Shown: positions 52,935 to 62,023 of the stretch, piece after piece
Position numbering within the stretch: position 1 is the first letter of the stretch
Layout of the letters: each line of letters starts with the position of its first letter
Origin: an uncultured Eggerthellaceae bacterium
GTDB lineage: Bacteria > Actinomycetota > Coriobacteriia > Coriobacteriales > Eggerthellaceae
Assembly: GCA_903789415.1 (NCBI GenBank)
Contig: CAIFEG010000002.1
Coordinates: 83,730 to 147,729 of the forward strand
Length of the DNA: 64,000 nt
Direction: 5' to 3'
The notes under the pieces: generated by a model
Seen by the model: only the letters and a program-made list of their open reading frames with translations
Databases searched by the model: none
Told to the model about the DNA's origin: nothing
Position numbers and translations under genes: made by a program

Positions 52935-53951
52935 ATGGGTCTAATTCAGACTATGCGCGAGGATGTGCAGGCGGTAAAGAAGAGTGATCCTGCATCAGAA
53001 AGTTCGTTTGTGATCTGGCTGGTGTATTCGGGACTTCATGCTCGTTGGGCACATGTAATTGAACATCGCCTGTGGGTTAAGGGGCATAAAGGTTTTGCTC
53101 GTTGGCTCGCACAGTGGACGCGCAATCGAACTGGTGTAGAAATTCATCCTGGTGCCCAAATAGGCAAGCGTCTTTTCATTGACCACGGATCGGGCGTCGT
53201 TATCGGAGAGACGGCGATTGTGGGTGATGATTGCACCATTTATCAGGGTGTAACGCTTGGTGGCACAGGAAATGAAACGGGCAAACGCCATCCCACCATC
53301 GGAAACAATGTAATGATAGGCGCGGGTGCGAAAATTCTCGGCAATATCACCATTGGAAATAACTGCAAAATCGGTGGCGGATCAGTCGTTCTTAAAGATA
53401 TCCCCGACAATTGTACGGTGGTGGGTATCCCGGGCCATATCGTGGTCCGTGATGGTCAGCACGTCAGTAAAGCCAAAGAATCTGCCGCAAAACGTCGTGA
53501 GTACCTTCCGGATCCCGTTGAAGAAGAAATTGAATCGCTGCGTCGCGAGATGAAGGCAATTGAGTTGCGCATTGAACAGCTTGCACCTGGATCTATGAAG
53601 GATCTTTGTGATGCACCGAAGGGAACGCATCCGGGACAAGTGAGCACCCCTGAATGTGGATGCGATGTTATTAAGCGCGAAGCCGATAGGGAAGACCAAA
53701 AGGTGCGCGAAAAGAATGCAAATGCGCACGAACTTGCCGAGGATGGATGTTCCGGTGATAAACATGCTGAAAATGAACATTCGCGTGAAAATTCCAGCAG
53801 TGATCATGAGGGTGGCAAACGCCCCATCGATACACATGTTGGCGATGGGAATACGGAAGTAGATTCCCACGGTTTGCACGAGTCTTCCCGCAATGGAAAT
53901 TCTGTTGCACAACAGCCCACAGATCATGAAAAAGTATCAATAAAATCTTAA
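52935..53951 (+). CDS. cysE: Serine O-acetyltransferase with long C-terminal tail
   Basis: Makes O-acetylserine for cysteine synthesis. Left-handed beta-helix hexapeptide repeats are evident: GVEIHPGAQIGKRLFIDHGS, GVVIGETAIVGDDCTIYQG, HPTIGNNVMIGAGAKILGN. VVGIPGHIV ends the core near residue 175. The remaining 160 residues begin with a coiled coil, then become a hydrophilic tail rich in His, Asp, Glu, Asn and Ser (eight His in the last 75 residues). That tail replaces the usual short C terminus. GGAG precedes the ATG. cysS starts about 50 bases downstream. Confidence 0.93.
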   Translation: MGLIQTMREDVQAVKKSDPASESSFVIWLVYSGLHARWAHVIEHRLWVKGHKGFARWLAQWTRNRTGVEIHPGAQIGKRLFIDHGSGVVIGETAIVGDDCTIYQGVTLGGTGNETGKRHPTIGNNVMIGAGAKILGNITIGNNCKIGGGSVVLKDIPDNCTVVGIPGHIVVRDGQHVSKAKESAAKRREYLPDPVEEEIESLRREMKAIELRIEQLAPGSMKDLCDAPKGTHPGQVSTPECGCDVIKREADREDQKVREKNANAHELAEDGCSGDKHAENEHSRENSSSDHEGGKRPIDTHVGDGNTEVDSHGLHESSRNGNSVAQQPTDHEKVSIKS

Positions 53952-54004
53952 AGTTGTCCTTTTTGCGCTAGCATAATGTGCATATGCGATGACAAGGAAT
54001 ATGT

Positions 54005-55516
54005 ATGATCAGAATTTATAACACCGAAACTCACGAAAAAGAAGATTTCAACACCATTGAGCACGGCAAAGTGAAGATGTATGTGTGTGGGCCTACGGTC
54101 TACAACTACATTCACGTGGGAAATGCTCGGACGTTCGTATGTTTTGATGTGGTTCGCCGCTATCTGCAGTATCGCGGATATAAGGTAAAGTTTGTCCAAA
54201 ATATTACCGATGTTGATGACAAAATCATCAACCAGGCGAAAAAAGACCATACGACACCTGAAGCAATCGCGAAAAAGTATTCGAAGGCATTCATTGATGA
54301 TATGCATAAGATGAATGTCTTGGATCCTGATGTGCGCCCTCGGGCTACCGAAGAGATTCCCGAGATGATCAAGCTCATTCAGGCACTTATCGATAATGGC
54401 CATGCGTACGAAGCTGCGGGTGACGTGTATTTTTCTGTACGCAGCGATCCCGATTATGGCGAGCTGTCTCACCGCAACATTGACGAACTTGAGAGTGGGC
54501 ATCGCGATTTGGTTTCAGGCGACGATAGCGAAATCGAATCGAGAAAGCATGATCCCCTTGATTTTGCCCTGTGGAAAGCGGCAAAACCAGGCGAGCCCGC
54601 ATGGGATTCTCCTTGGGGCAAAGGTCGCCCAGGGTGGCATTGCGAATGCTCGGCCATGTCGCACAAATATTTGGGACTTCCCATTGATATTCATGGTGGT
54701 GGAGCTGACCTGGTGTTTCCGCATCATGAAAATGAAATGGCGCAAAGTCGTTGCGGATACGGCACTGATTTTGTGCACTATTGGATGCACACGGGAATGC
54801 TGCAAATCAATTCGGAAAAGATGTCAAAGAGTTTGGGGAACTTCCTTTTGCTTCGTGATGTCTTGAAGACCACTGACCCTGATACGCTGCGCATGCTTAT
54901 TCTGCAAACGCATTATCGCAATCCCCTTGATTACAGCAAAGAGCATCTCGATGAGGCACAAGCAGCTGTTGACCGCATCATGAATTTGCTTGTTCATATC
55001 AATTTCGAGATCGATCAAGCGGACAATGGTTCTGCTCATTTGGATGCAGCCGAAGAAGCGAACCGCGCGCGTCTTCTGCGCATCGCGTTCGTTACCTCAA
55101 TGGATGATGACTTCAACACGGCAGGTGCACTGGGGAAAGTCTTTTCGTATGTCAATGACGTCAACACTGCTATAGGCAAAGATGTTATGGCACTGCCTGA
55201 TGTGGGTAGCCTCAAGACAATTCGGGATATTATTCTGGAGACGACAGGCGCATTGGGATTTGACTTTAAGCAGAAACTTGAAGAGCAAGATTATCCTGAT
55301 GAAGTCGTTGATTTGGCAGTTAAGGTTGCAAACTATAGCGGAAGCGATAAGCACGAAGCAGTTCAAGCTCTCTTGGACGCGCGTGAAAATGCACGTTCGG
55401 AGAAAAACTATGCACTTGCTGATCAGGTACGTGATGGTTTGGCCCAGCTTGGCTTTACCATTAAAGATATGCCCCAAGGTGCATGCCTCTCATACGATGG
55501 GGGAATGAATAACTAG
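54005..55516 (+). CDS. cysS: Cysteinyl-tRNA synthetase
   Basis: Class I synthetase charging tRNA-Cys. The 503-residue product has the zinc-binding VCGPTVYN near residue 28 and the HIGH-like HVGNAR, PGWHCECSAM with two zinc ligands, GGADLVFPHHENE, and the KMSKSLGNF motif. A helical C-terminal domain follows. The site before the ATG is weak (AAGGAAT). Linkage with cysE puts cysteine supply and charging together, a common arrangement. Confidence 0.96.
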   Translation: MIRIYNTETHEKEDFNTIEHGKVKMYVCGPTVYNYIHVGNARTFVCFDVVRRYLQYRGYKVKFVQNITDVDDKIINQAKKDHTTPEAIAKKYSKAFIDDMHKMNVLDPDVRPRATEEIPEMIKLIQALIDNGHAYEAAGDVYFSVRSDPDYGELSHRNIDELESGHRDLVSGDDSEIESRKHDPLDFALWKAAKPGEPAWDSPWGKGRPGWHCECSAMSHKYLGLPIDIHGGGADLVFPHHENEMAQSRCGYGTDFVHYWMHTGMLQINSEKMSKSLGNFLLLRDVLKTTDPDTLRMLILQTHYRNPLDYSKEHLDEAQAAVDRIMNLLVHINFEIDQADNGSAHLDAAEEANRARLLRIAFVTSMDDDFNTAGALGKVFSYVNDVNTAIGKDVMALPDVGSLKTIRDIILETTGALGFDFKQKLEEQDYPDEVVDLAVKVANYSGSDKHEAVQALLDARENARSEKNYALADQVRDGLAQLGFTIKDMPQGACLSYDGGMNN

Positions 55517-55601
55517 ATCCTATTTGACCGTGGCACTCTTTCCGGGTCGTTTTTATATCAATATATTTATATGTCTCAGTGCCTCGTCGATTTCTGAATA
55601 A

Positions 55602-57074
55602 ATGAAAATTCAGCGCAGTCCGCGGTTTATGGTAGCAACGGTTGCCATTTCCTCTGCACTGTTTCTTGGGACAAGTATTGCGCCGTCGTCTGCTCTTGCT
55701 GCATCTACCAATGCGGAGTCTGGTGCGACTCTTTCCAACACCGAGAACGTATCTCAGACGAAAACTGCTGGCACGGTAGGTACAGCCGGCAGCAATGTGC
55801 AAGAAAATAAGGTTCAGGCTGTGCATAAAGCAGCAATTTCAGAGAGTTCAGCTTCAAACGAAGTTCAAACTGCAAACAAAGTAGACGTTTCTGCCCCTGT
55901 CAATTCGGTATCCATGAATAAAGCTGATGCAATTAATAATGCGTCGACTGTCGCAAAAGATACGGACTACTCGCTCAATCACATCGCCAATAGCTATTCG
56001 TACTATGGCAAGGGCAATCTCGAAGGTGTTACACCAGGTTCAGCTGCCAATCATCAGGTTGGCCCTATTGCAGTAGGCGGTAATGCTCATGTGAGCTACA
56101 TTGGCAGGCAAGGTACTAACCAGCCTGAGTACAACTATATCAGGGGCACGCTGACTCTCATCCCTCATGGCAATATTGAAGCCGGTCCTGCCAAGGATGG
56201 CACTATTGTCGTTGGTACAGAGAATAAGGGGAAAAGCTATAGTGACGTCGCCGTTGCTTACGATGACGATCATATCGATTTCAATGAGGCTTTCGCTTCC
56301 ATCGATACCCAAATTGACGACATCGTAAACAATAAGAATATCACGTGGAAAGACATGCCTTCATCAAACTTTGGTATTAAAGAAAGCGGCTATTATAAAG
56401 TATCATTTTCTCACGTCAGTGAGATTGGACTTGATGGAGCAAACCTCGGTAATGTTGTCATTCTCGTTACTGATAATGGCGATCTCAACATGCCCAGGAT
56501 TATACCTTCAAATCTCAAAGCTTCTGAAGAGAAGAATGCTACAGGTATCATCTGGATCTTCCCTTATGCTTCATCTCTATACGTTAGCTCCATGTCAATG
56601 TTTGGCACGGTTATTATTCCCCATGGTGATGTCACCATGGAATCTGGCAACTACAATGGATGTCTTATCGTAGGCGGAGACGGTCACCTTGATGCAGAAG
56701 GGCACCTCTGGTCCTATAACGGAACTGTCCTTCCGAAAGTTGCTAAGAAAACTGTCAAGCCTCATACACCTTCCTCACCTGCTAAACCAGCTGTACCAAC
56801 CATACCAGAACAACCAACCACACCAGAACAACCTACGAAACCTTCTTCCTTAAACAAACCTGAAACACCAGTTGGATCGACGCAGCCATCAACAAAGACA
56901 ACGGAAAAAGCGACTGAAAAAACTCAGGATGTTGCGAGCGATATCGTCGTTGAACAGAAAGGCAATTCTATTCCGAAGATGGACGACGTAATCCCGATCG
57001 TGCCACTTGGAATAGGTGCATTAATCGCAGGAGCCAGTGTGGCTATCCTTCTTCGTCTTCGGCATCTGAACTAG
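55602..57074 (+). CDS. Choice-of-anchor-A-like surface protein
   Basis: A 490-residue secreted protein with a signal peptide (VATVAISSALFLGTSIAPS), a low-complexity region, then a domain from about residue 125 to 380 with AVGGNAHVSYIG and, near the end, GTVIIPHGDVTMESGNYN and GCLIVGGDGHL. That pattern matches the choice-of-anchor A family of adhesin-like domains. A Pro/Thr-rich wall-spanning stretch follows (about 390-450), then a C-terminal membrane helix (PLGIGALIAGASVAILLRLR). No LPXTG motif is visible, so anchoring is by the helix. The first 18 residues before the helix are basic. It may be a surface adhesin; the ligand is unknown. Confidence 0.75.
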   Translation: MKIQRSPRFMVATVAISSALFLGTSIAPSSALAASTNAESGATLSNTENVSQTKTAGTVGTAGSNVQENKVQAVHKAAISESSASNEVQTANKVDVSAPVNSVSMNKADAINNASTVAKDTDYSLNHIANSYSYYGKGNLEGVTPGSAANHQVGPIAVGGNAHVSYIGRQGTNQPEYNYIRGTLTLIPHGNIEAGPAKDGTIVVGTENKGKSYSDVAVAYDDDHIDFNEAFASIDTQIDDIVNNKNITWKDMPSSNFGIKESGYYKVSFSHVSEIGLDGANLGNVVILVTDNGDLNMPRIIPSNLKASEEKNATGIIWIFPYASSLYVSSMSMFGTVIIPHGDVTMESGNYNGCLIVGGDGHLDAEGHLWSYNGTVLPKVAKKTVKPHTPSSPAKPAVPTIPEQPTTPEQPTKPSSLNKPETPVGSTQPSTKTTEKATEKTQDVASDIVVEQKGNSIPKMDDVIPIVPLGIGALIAGASVAILLRLRHLN

Positions 57075-57133
57075 CCTTTGAGCTGCGACGTTGCCCCAAA
57101 GCGTTAAAAATCCATACCTTCAAAAGTGAAGTG

Positions 57134-57173
57134 CCTCTTATTTCTCGGACACAAGAAATAAGAGGTTATTTAT
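57134..57173 (+). terminator. Terminator after the surface-protein gene
   Basis: CCTCTTATTTCT (57134-57145) pairs perfectly with AGAAATAAGAGG (57154-57165), followed by TTATTTATTTC. Confidence 0.9.
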
Positions 57174-57283
57174 TTCTGCGTTTCATTCTTCTTCATGTGA
57201 ACTGTGCCGAAAGCTTTTTGTAAGTATTCGGCATGCAATGTGTAAGTTTCCTCCTTCATGCTTAATGCACGAAAGGGGAAGTC

Positions 57284-58051
57284 ATGATTAAAAAACGTTG
57301 GTCTATAGTTCTCGCTCTTGGCTGTGGGCTCGCATGCGCTATCGCAGTGGGGCAGTTTTTGGGTCATATCGAAAACCAAACAAATGAAGCGCGTGCCGAA
57401 GCCATGGAGCGTTATGGTGGCGAGCAAACTCAAGTTATTGTCGCCACAGCCGATATCGCTCCGGGTGAAGAAATCACTGCATCAAATACGGCAGCTAAGA
57501 TGTGGCTTGTTGAGATGCTTCCTGACCAGGCTGTATCTGAACGAAATCAAATTGCCGGTCTGAAGGCTACAACTGAAATTAAATCGGGAGAAGTTCTCAA
57601 TCTTTCTCGCTTCAAAGAGGAGGAAGAAAAAAAGACATCTATCCCTCAGGGATTGTGCGGTGTCGGAGTTGAAGTTCAAGATTCCCAGACGGCAAGCGCT
57701 GCACTTGAACAAGGGTCTTATGTTGATGTCTATGCCGTATCGCAAGATAGCGTCAAACGTATTTGCATTAAGGCACCAGTAATTTCATCCGAAAATTCCT
57801 CTGGCCATGCGTATTGGGTCACGCTTGCGGTAAAGCCATCTCAAGTTCAAGAAGTACTCGCTGCAAGCAAGAATGCAAGCCTATATTTAGTACTTCCTGG
57901 TGCATCAGTTCCAACGGATCAATCAAATGAAGAAGTTGAAGAACGAGAAGAAAAAACCGAAGAGCAAACGTTGCAGACAGACGAATCAAATCAAGGTGGG
58001 TCTTCTTCCCAGACATCTTCGAATTTGGGTCAATCGAAGGGAGATGCTTGA
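57284..58051 (+). CDS. cpaB: Tad pilus protein CpaB/RcpC-like
   Basis: Tad pilus assembly component with a SAF domain. A membrane anchor lies near residues 7-25; the SAF-like segment TADIAPGEEITASNTAAKMW is about residues 55-74, then KSGEVLNLSRF and a C-terminal beta region. The last 45 residues are acidic and polar (EEVEEREEKTEEQ), probably unstructured. AAAGGGGAAG precedes the ATG. The next gene starts two bases after the stop, so it opens the Tad operon. Confidence 0.87.
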   Translation: MIKKRWSIVLALGCGLACAIAVGQFLGHIENQTNEARAEAMERYGGEQTQVIVATADIAPGEEITASNTAAKMWLVEMLPDQAVSERNQIAGLKATTEIKSGEVLNLSRFKEEEEKKTSIPQGLCGVGVEVQDSQTASAALEQGSYVDVYAVSQDSVKRICIKAPVISSENSSGHAYWVTLAVKPSQVQEVLAASKNASLYLVLPGASVPTDQSNEEVEEREEKTEEQTLQTDESNQGGSSSQTSSNLGQSKGDA

Positions 58052-58052
58052 G

Positions 58053-59768
58053 ATGCTATTTACAAAGAAAAAAGATGATGCGCTTATTAAGCGTGCGTCG
58101 TCCCATCCGTATGGATATGCAGATACTCATGAACATATTGGTGATTCCGAAACAACGGAGGAATTTGTAGAACAAAACAGTCTTTTAGATGAACCGATGG
58201 ATAATCCATCCGAATCTCAAGCACACCAAATAAATAGACGTCACCCACGCAAGGGTGCTCAGAATACGAGTAATCCTGATAGTCCTCAGATTGTGCATAT
58301 ACCAATTGATGTTCGAGTGATTCTTTGTCTTCCAACAGATATCGCATGTCATCCAGAATGGATTGGCCTTGAGGGAGAAAACCTTGAGAGTGTGCAGTGG
58401 CTTTATGTATGCTGCGATGCTGACGAAGCCCGTAAGATTGCAAAAAGCGAATGGCTTGGGGAATTTTGGGTTGTGGGGAGTGACTCGGTAGATGGGATAA
58501 ATCTTGCTGCAGCGCTGAAAAGAGATAGATATAACTCACCCGTGAAACTTATCAATTTTGAGGCATCCGGATCTCTTTGTAGTCGAGCCAGTTCTGCTGG
58601 AATAGATGAAGTTCTTGATAAACCAGATTTTCTTGAAGCATATGCCGATCAAAAATCTTTTTCTCAAGCTTTTTGTCGGATTGGGCAAGATGATGATCCA
58701 ACAGAATCTTTTCCTGGTGTACGAGAAAATCTTGAAACTACAAACATTGAGCCAGATCAGCAGGGAAGATCTTTTTCTGATCAGCAACCGTTGTGTCCGA
58801 GTCAGCAAGCGAAACATTCGAGCCAACAATCAGCTTGTAGTACAAAGACAGATTCATTCGAAAGAACCTCTCGCTCACAAGGCTCAAATTCTTCAACAGC
58901 TCGCTTCAATAACCCGACTTTTAATTATAAAAAGATGCAAAAAAGAGGATCACTTGTTTGCGTTGTTGGAGCAGGTGGCGGCGTGGGGAAGAGCACCATT
59001 TCGGCACTGCTTGGGTATGTCATGCAAGTGTCTGGAAAGCGTGTTGCTATTTTAGATGCGGATTTTCAATTCGGCGATCTCCATTATTTGTTGGGAGAAG
59101 AACGGCCTATACGCGCAGATGAGCTTATCAATATGCCTGAACGTATAGAAGGTCTCGATACTCATTTAGAAACGCCATTGCTCATTGCATCACCTATCCA
59201 TGTTGAGCATTCCGAAGTTGCTAGTAACGGATTGAAAGACCTTGTTGATGCACTTTGTGCACGCTTTGATACCGTTGTCGTAAATACGGGTGCCATGTGG
59301 ACAGATACGCAGATTCAGCTTCTTGGTGAAGCAGCGGCAAGCCTTTTCATTATCGACCAGAGACCTTCTTCAATTCGCACATGCCGTCGTGCACTTGATT
59401 TGTGCTCTCGTTGTGGCGTTGCATCGCAATCATTCTTATTTGTAGCGAATCGTTGTTCGAGAAATTCTCTGTTTTCGTCAATTGATATTTCATGTGCAAT
59501 GAATGGGGCTCATGCCGTCGAGCTAAGAGAGGGAGGCAAAGAAGTCGAAGAATTACTTGGCTTAGGCCGCCCGATGGATCTCATTGAATCAAAGAACCCC
59601 CTTGTTACAAGTCTTTTTGAAGTTGCGCAAACCGAATTTCCCCCCACGCTTCAAATTGAGGCTTCCAGAAAGAATAAAGAGCCTAAGCATCGTAGTGAAC
59701 AGGCACGACGGAGCAAAGGTGAAAGGAGACGGCTAAAGAAACGTAGATCGCGCGAGGGAAGGAGGTAA
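58053..59768 (+). CDS. cpaE: Tad pilus ATPase-like localisation protein (CpaE/TadZ)
   Basis: ParA/MinD-type protein that places the Tad machine. The 571-residue product starts with a polar region and a receiver-like domain (about 90-230). A Ser/Gln-rich linker follows, and the MinD-type ATPase starts at CVVGAGGGVGKSTISALLG (about residues 308-326) with DADFQFGDLHYL later. The C-terminal 30 residues are strongly basic. The frame is open upstream inside cpaB; the ATG at 58053 directly follows the cpaB stop and has GAAGGGAG ahead. Next gene starts two bases after its stop. Confidence 0.88.
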   Translation: MLFTKKKDDALIKRASSHPYGYADTHEHIGDSETTEEFVEQNSLLDEPMDNPSESQAHQINRRHPRKGAQNTSNPDSPQIVHIPIDVRVILCLPTDIACHPEWIGLEGENLESVQWLYVCCDADEARKIAKSEWLGEFWVVGSDSVDGINLAAALKRDRYNSPVKLINFEASGSLCSRASSAGIDEVLDKPDFLEAYADQKSFSQAFCRIGQDDDPTESFPGVRENLETTNIEPDQQGRSFSDQQPLCPSQQAKHSSQQSACSTKTDSFERTSRSQGSNSSTARFNNPTFNYKKMQKRGSLVCVVGAGGGVGKSTISALLGYVMQVSGKRVAILDADFQFGDLHYLLGEERPIRADELINMPERIEGLDTHLETPLLIASPIHVEHSEVASNGLKDLVDALCARFDTVVVNTGAMWTDTQIQLLGEAAASLFIIDQRPSSIRTCRRALDLCSRCGVASQSFLFVANRCSRNSLFSSIDISCAMNGAHAVELREGGKEVEELLGLGRPMDLIESKNPLVTSLFEVAQTEFPPTLQIEASRKNKEPKHRSEQARRSKGERRRLKKRRSREGRR

Positions 59769-59770
59769 AA

Positions 59771-61057
59771 ATGTCACTGATGTCGCTTGTAGAACAGGCA
59801 CAAATGGAGAATGGGACAAGTTGTCATACTAATGACAAGACTGAGCAGCTCAAAGGCCGTATCCGCGACGTTCTCCAATCAGATGAGTTTATCCGACTTA
59901 CGGCTACAAATCCTACCCAGGCGAAGAATGAATTACGTCTTGCCTGCGAGGCTGTCTTTCAAAGCGATCCATGGTTTGAAGAATCCGAAAAAGAGCAACA
60001 TCGGCTTGTTAAGGCCGTCAGTGACACGGTGTTTGGTCTTGGACCCATTGAACCCTTAATGGAAGATGACCAGATAACTGAAATTATGGTTACCGGAACA
60101 AGACCTATTTATGTTGAACGTAATGGCCGTATTGAACGCACTCCAATTCACTTTAGCAGTGACGAAAAAGTGCGTGCCCTTATCGACCAAATTATCGGAC
60201 CGGTTGGCAGACGAATTGATGAATTGTCTCCTGCGGTTGACGCACGTCTTCCACAGGGTCACAGATTCCATGCGATTATTCCGCCACTTGCCCTTGATGG
60301 GCCAGTCATTACTATTCGGAAATTTCGAACGCACGTAATTACGCTTGGGGAGATGAGGGAAAATGGCACGATTGACAATGAAGTTGAAACGTTCCTTCGT
60401 CGTATTGTACAGATGCGCAAGAATATTTTGGTTTCGGGAGGAACCGATAGTGGCAAAACAACTTTGCTCAATGCACTTTCATGCGAAATAGATAAACAGG
60501 AACGCATCATAACCATTGAAGATTCTGCTGAGTTGCGATTTTTAGCGCATCCCCATGTCATTCGCCTAGAGGCACGACCCGTAAATGCAGAGGGAAAAGG
60601 AGAATTTACCATTCGTTCTCTTGTTGCGAATGCATTGCGCATGAGGCCCGATCGAATAGTGGTTGGAGAATGTCGTGGTGCTGAAGCGCTCGATATGCTC
60701 CAGGCCATGAACACCGGCCATGATGGATCTCTTACTACACTTCATGCTAACTCTCCGAGAGATGCTGTACTTCGGTTGCAGACGCTTGTCCGTTTTGGGA
60801 TGGATCTTCCTCTTGATGTGATTGAAGGACAAATCGCATCAGCTCTCGATTTTTTCGTTCATCTACAGCGCGACACTTCTGGAGTGAGGTTCGTAAAAGA
60901 GATTGCCCGTGTGAGGATTACCTCGAATCACTCATGTGATCTGCAAACTTTGTATACACGAGCTTCTTCGAAGGAAAAGGGCCTATGGAGTATAGACGCA
61001 AAGCATTTTCTTGATTGTTTAGCTGAAGGCTCTGCCTCGAAAGAGGTGGCACCATGA
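59771..61057 (+). CDS. cpaF: Tad pilus secretion ATPase CpaF/TadA
   Basis: Hexameric ATPase that powers Tad pilus assembly. The 428-residue protein has EIMVTGTRPIYVERNGRIER, the Walker A ILVSGGTDSGKTTLLNALS (with D226 in place of the usual Gly), the aspartate-box-like EDSAELRFL and the Walker B DRIVVGECRGAEALDML, then the histidine box TGHDGSLTTLHANSPRDA. Strong site AAGGAGG at 59759-59765 precedes the ATG. tadB starts inside the stop (ATGA). Confidence 0.93.
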   Translation: MSLMSLVEQAQMENGTSCHTNDKTEQLKGRIRDVLQSDEFIRLTATNPTQAKNELRLACEAVFQSDPWFEESEKEQHRLVKAVSDTVFGLGPIEPLMEDDQITEIMVTGTRPIYVERNGRIERTPIHFSSDEKVRALIDQIIGPVGRRIDELSPAVDARLPQGHRFHAIIPPLALDGPVITIRKFRTHVITLGEMRENGTIDNEVETFLRRIVQMRKNILVSGGTDSGKTTLLNALSCEIDKQERIITIEDSAELRFLAHPHVIRLEARPVNAEGKGEFTIRSLVANALRMRPDRIVVGECRGAEALDMLQAMNTGHDGSLTTLHANSPRDAVLRLQTLVRFGMDLPLDVIEGQIASALDFFVHLQRDTSGVRFVKEIARVRITSNHSCDLQTLYTRASSKEKGLWSIDAKHFLDCLAEGSASKEVAP

Positions 61058-62022
61058 ACCAACTCGTCAGCCTGTATTCGCTCATCACTGTTTCTGCATT
61101 TGGTTGTGGCTGTTTCTTATTTCATGCGATTTACCAGTGGATTGGTGGTGTGATGCGAGTTGATGCAATGCATAAACGCGCCGGTTCCCGAGGACTATTC
61201 ACAAAACTTTTAACGAAGAAGATTCCCGGATTCTATGCATTGTCGGCGATACTTGTGCGCATAAGAGGAATCCAGGAAGCATGCTCAGAGGTACGCATGA
61301 TTGCTTCTGAACATCATATTCCAACAACAACACGTCGTATCTGTGCCCTCGTTACGTGTGCAAATACGATCTTATGTGTGCTGGTTGGATGCATCTCTTC
61401 TGCGGAGAGTGCGGCAATTCTATTTGTCATTGTTTTTCTTGCTTTCTGCGGGGCGATGGCAAAAGAGAAGGAGAAACGTATCAAGCTTGAACGTGAGGAA
61501 ATTCCCGAAGCGTTGCGCACTATGCAAACATGCTTTCAAGCAGGGCTTTCGCTTGAGCAAACATTTAAACAGCTTTCGGTTTCAGCACAAGGACCACTGG
61601 GACAAGCGTTTGAGAATGTTTCGCACATGCTTGCGAGTGGCCAAACGATATACGATGCGCTTGCGTATCTTGATGGACGTAGTAATTCAGATGAACTTTC
61701 ATTTGTCATTGCATCACTTGCAGTTCAGCACCAAACAGGTGGAAGCATGGAATCAATTCTTGATGCTGCACGCAGGGGTGTTATAAGTGAATTGGAACTA
61801 AAGAGAACGTTACGAGTTCAAACGGCCCAAGCACGGGCTTCTTATCACATCATTTTGCTTGTTACGTTTTCTCTCATCGGTGTGTTGATACTGCTCTCCG
61901 ATGATTTCTTCGAGCCATTTGTTTCAAGTGTGCCTGGGTTCTCAATGCTGATCGTAGCAATTGTGCTTCAGATCCTCGGCATAGCCTCTATTAAACGCCT
62001 CTTGCATAGGCAGGAGGTGTGA
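61054..62022 (+). CDS. tadB: Tad pilus inner-membrane protein TadB
   Basis: T2SSF-domain membrane platform protein. The 322-residue product has an N-terminal helix, two helices near residues 95-135, and the T2SSF core EEIPEALRTMQTCFQAGLSL with LEQTFKQLSV following, and two C-terminal helices. Order after cpaF and pairing with tadC support the name. It overlaps cpaF by four bases. Confidence 0.9.
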   Translation: MNQLVSLYSLITVSAFGCGCFLFHAIYQWIGGVMRVDAMHKRAGSRGLFTKLLTKKIPGFYALSAILVRIRGIQEACSEVRMIASEHHIPTTTRRICALVTCANTILCVLVGCISSAESAAILFVIVFLAFCGAMAKEKEKRIKLEREEIPEALRTMQTCFQAGLSLEQTFKQLSVSAQGPLGQAFENVSHMLASGQTIYDALAYLDGRSNSDELSFVIASLAVQHQTGGSMESILDAARRGVISELELKRTLRVQTAQARASYHIILLVTFSLIGVLILLSDDFFEPFVSSVPGFSMLIVAIVLQILGIASIKRLLHRQEV

Positions 62023-62023
62023 G

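Noticed and set aside
57170-57433. Minus-strand frame overlapping the start of cpaB
   Set aside because: It has no ribosome site or family match and it would overlap a terminator and a well-supported gene.
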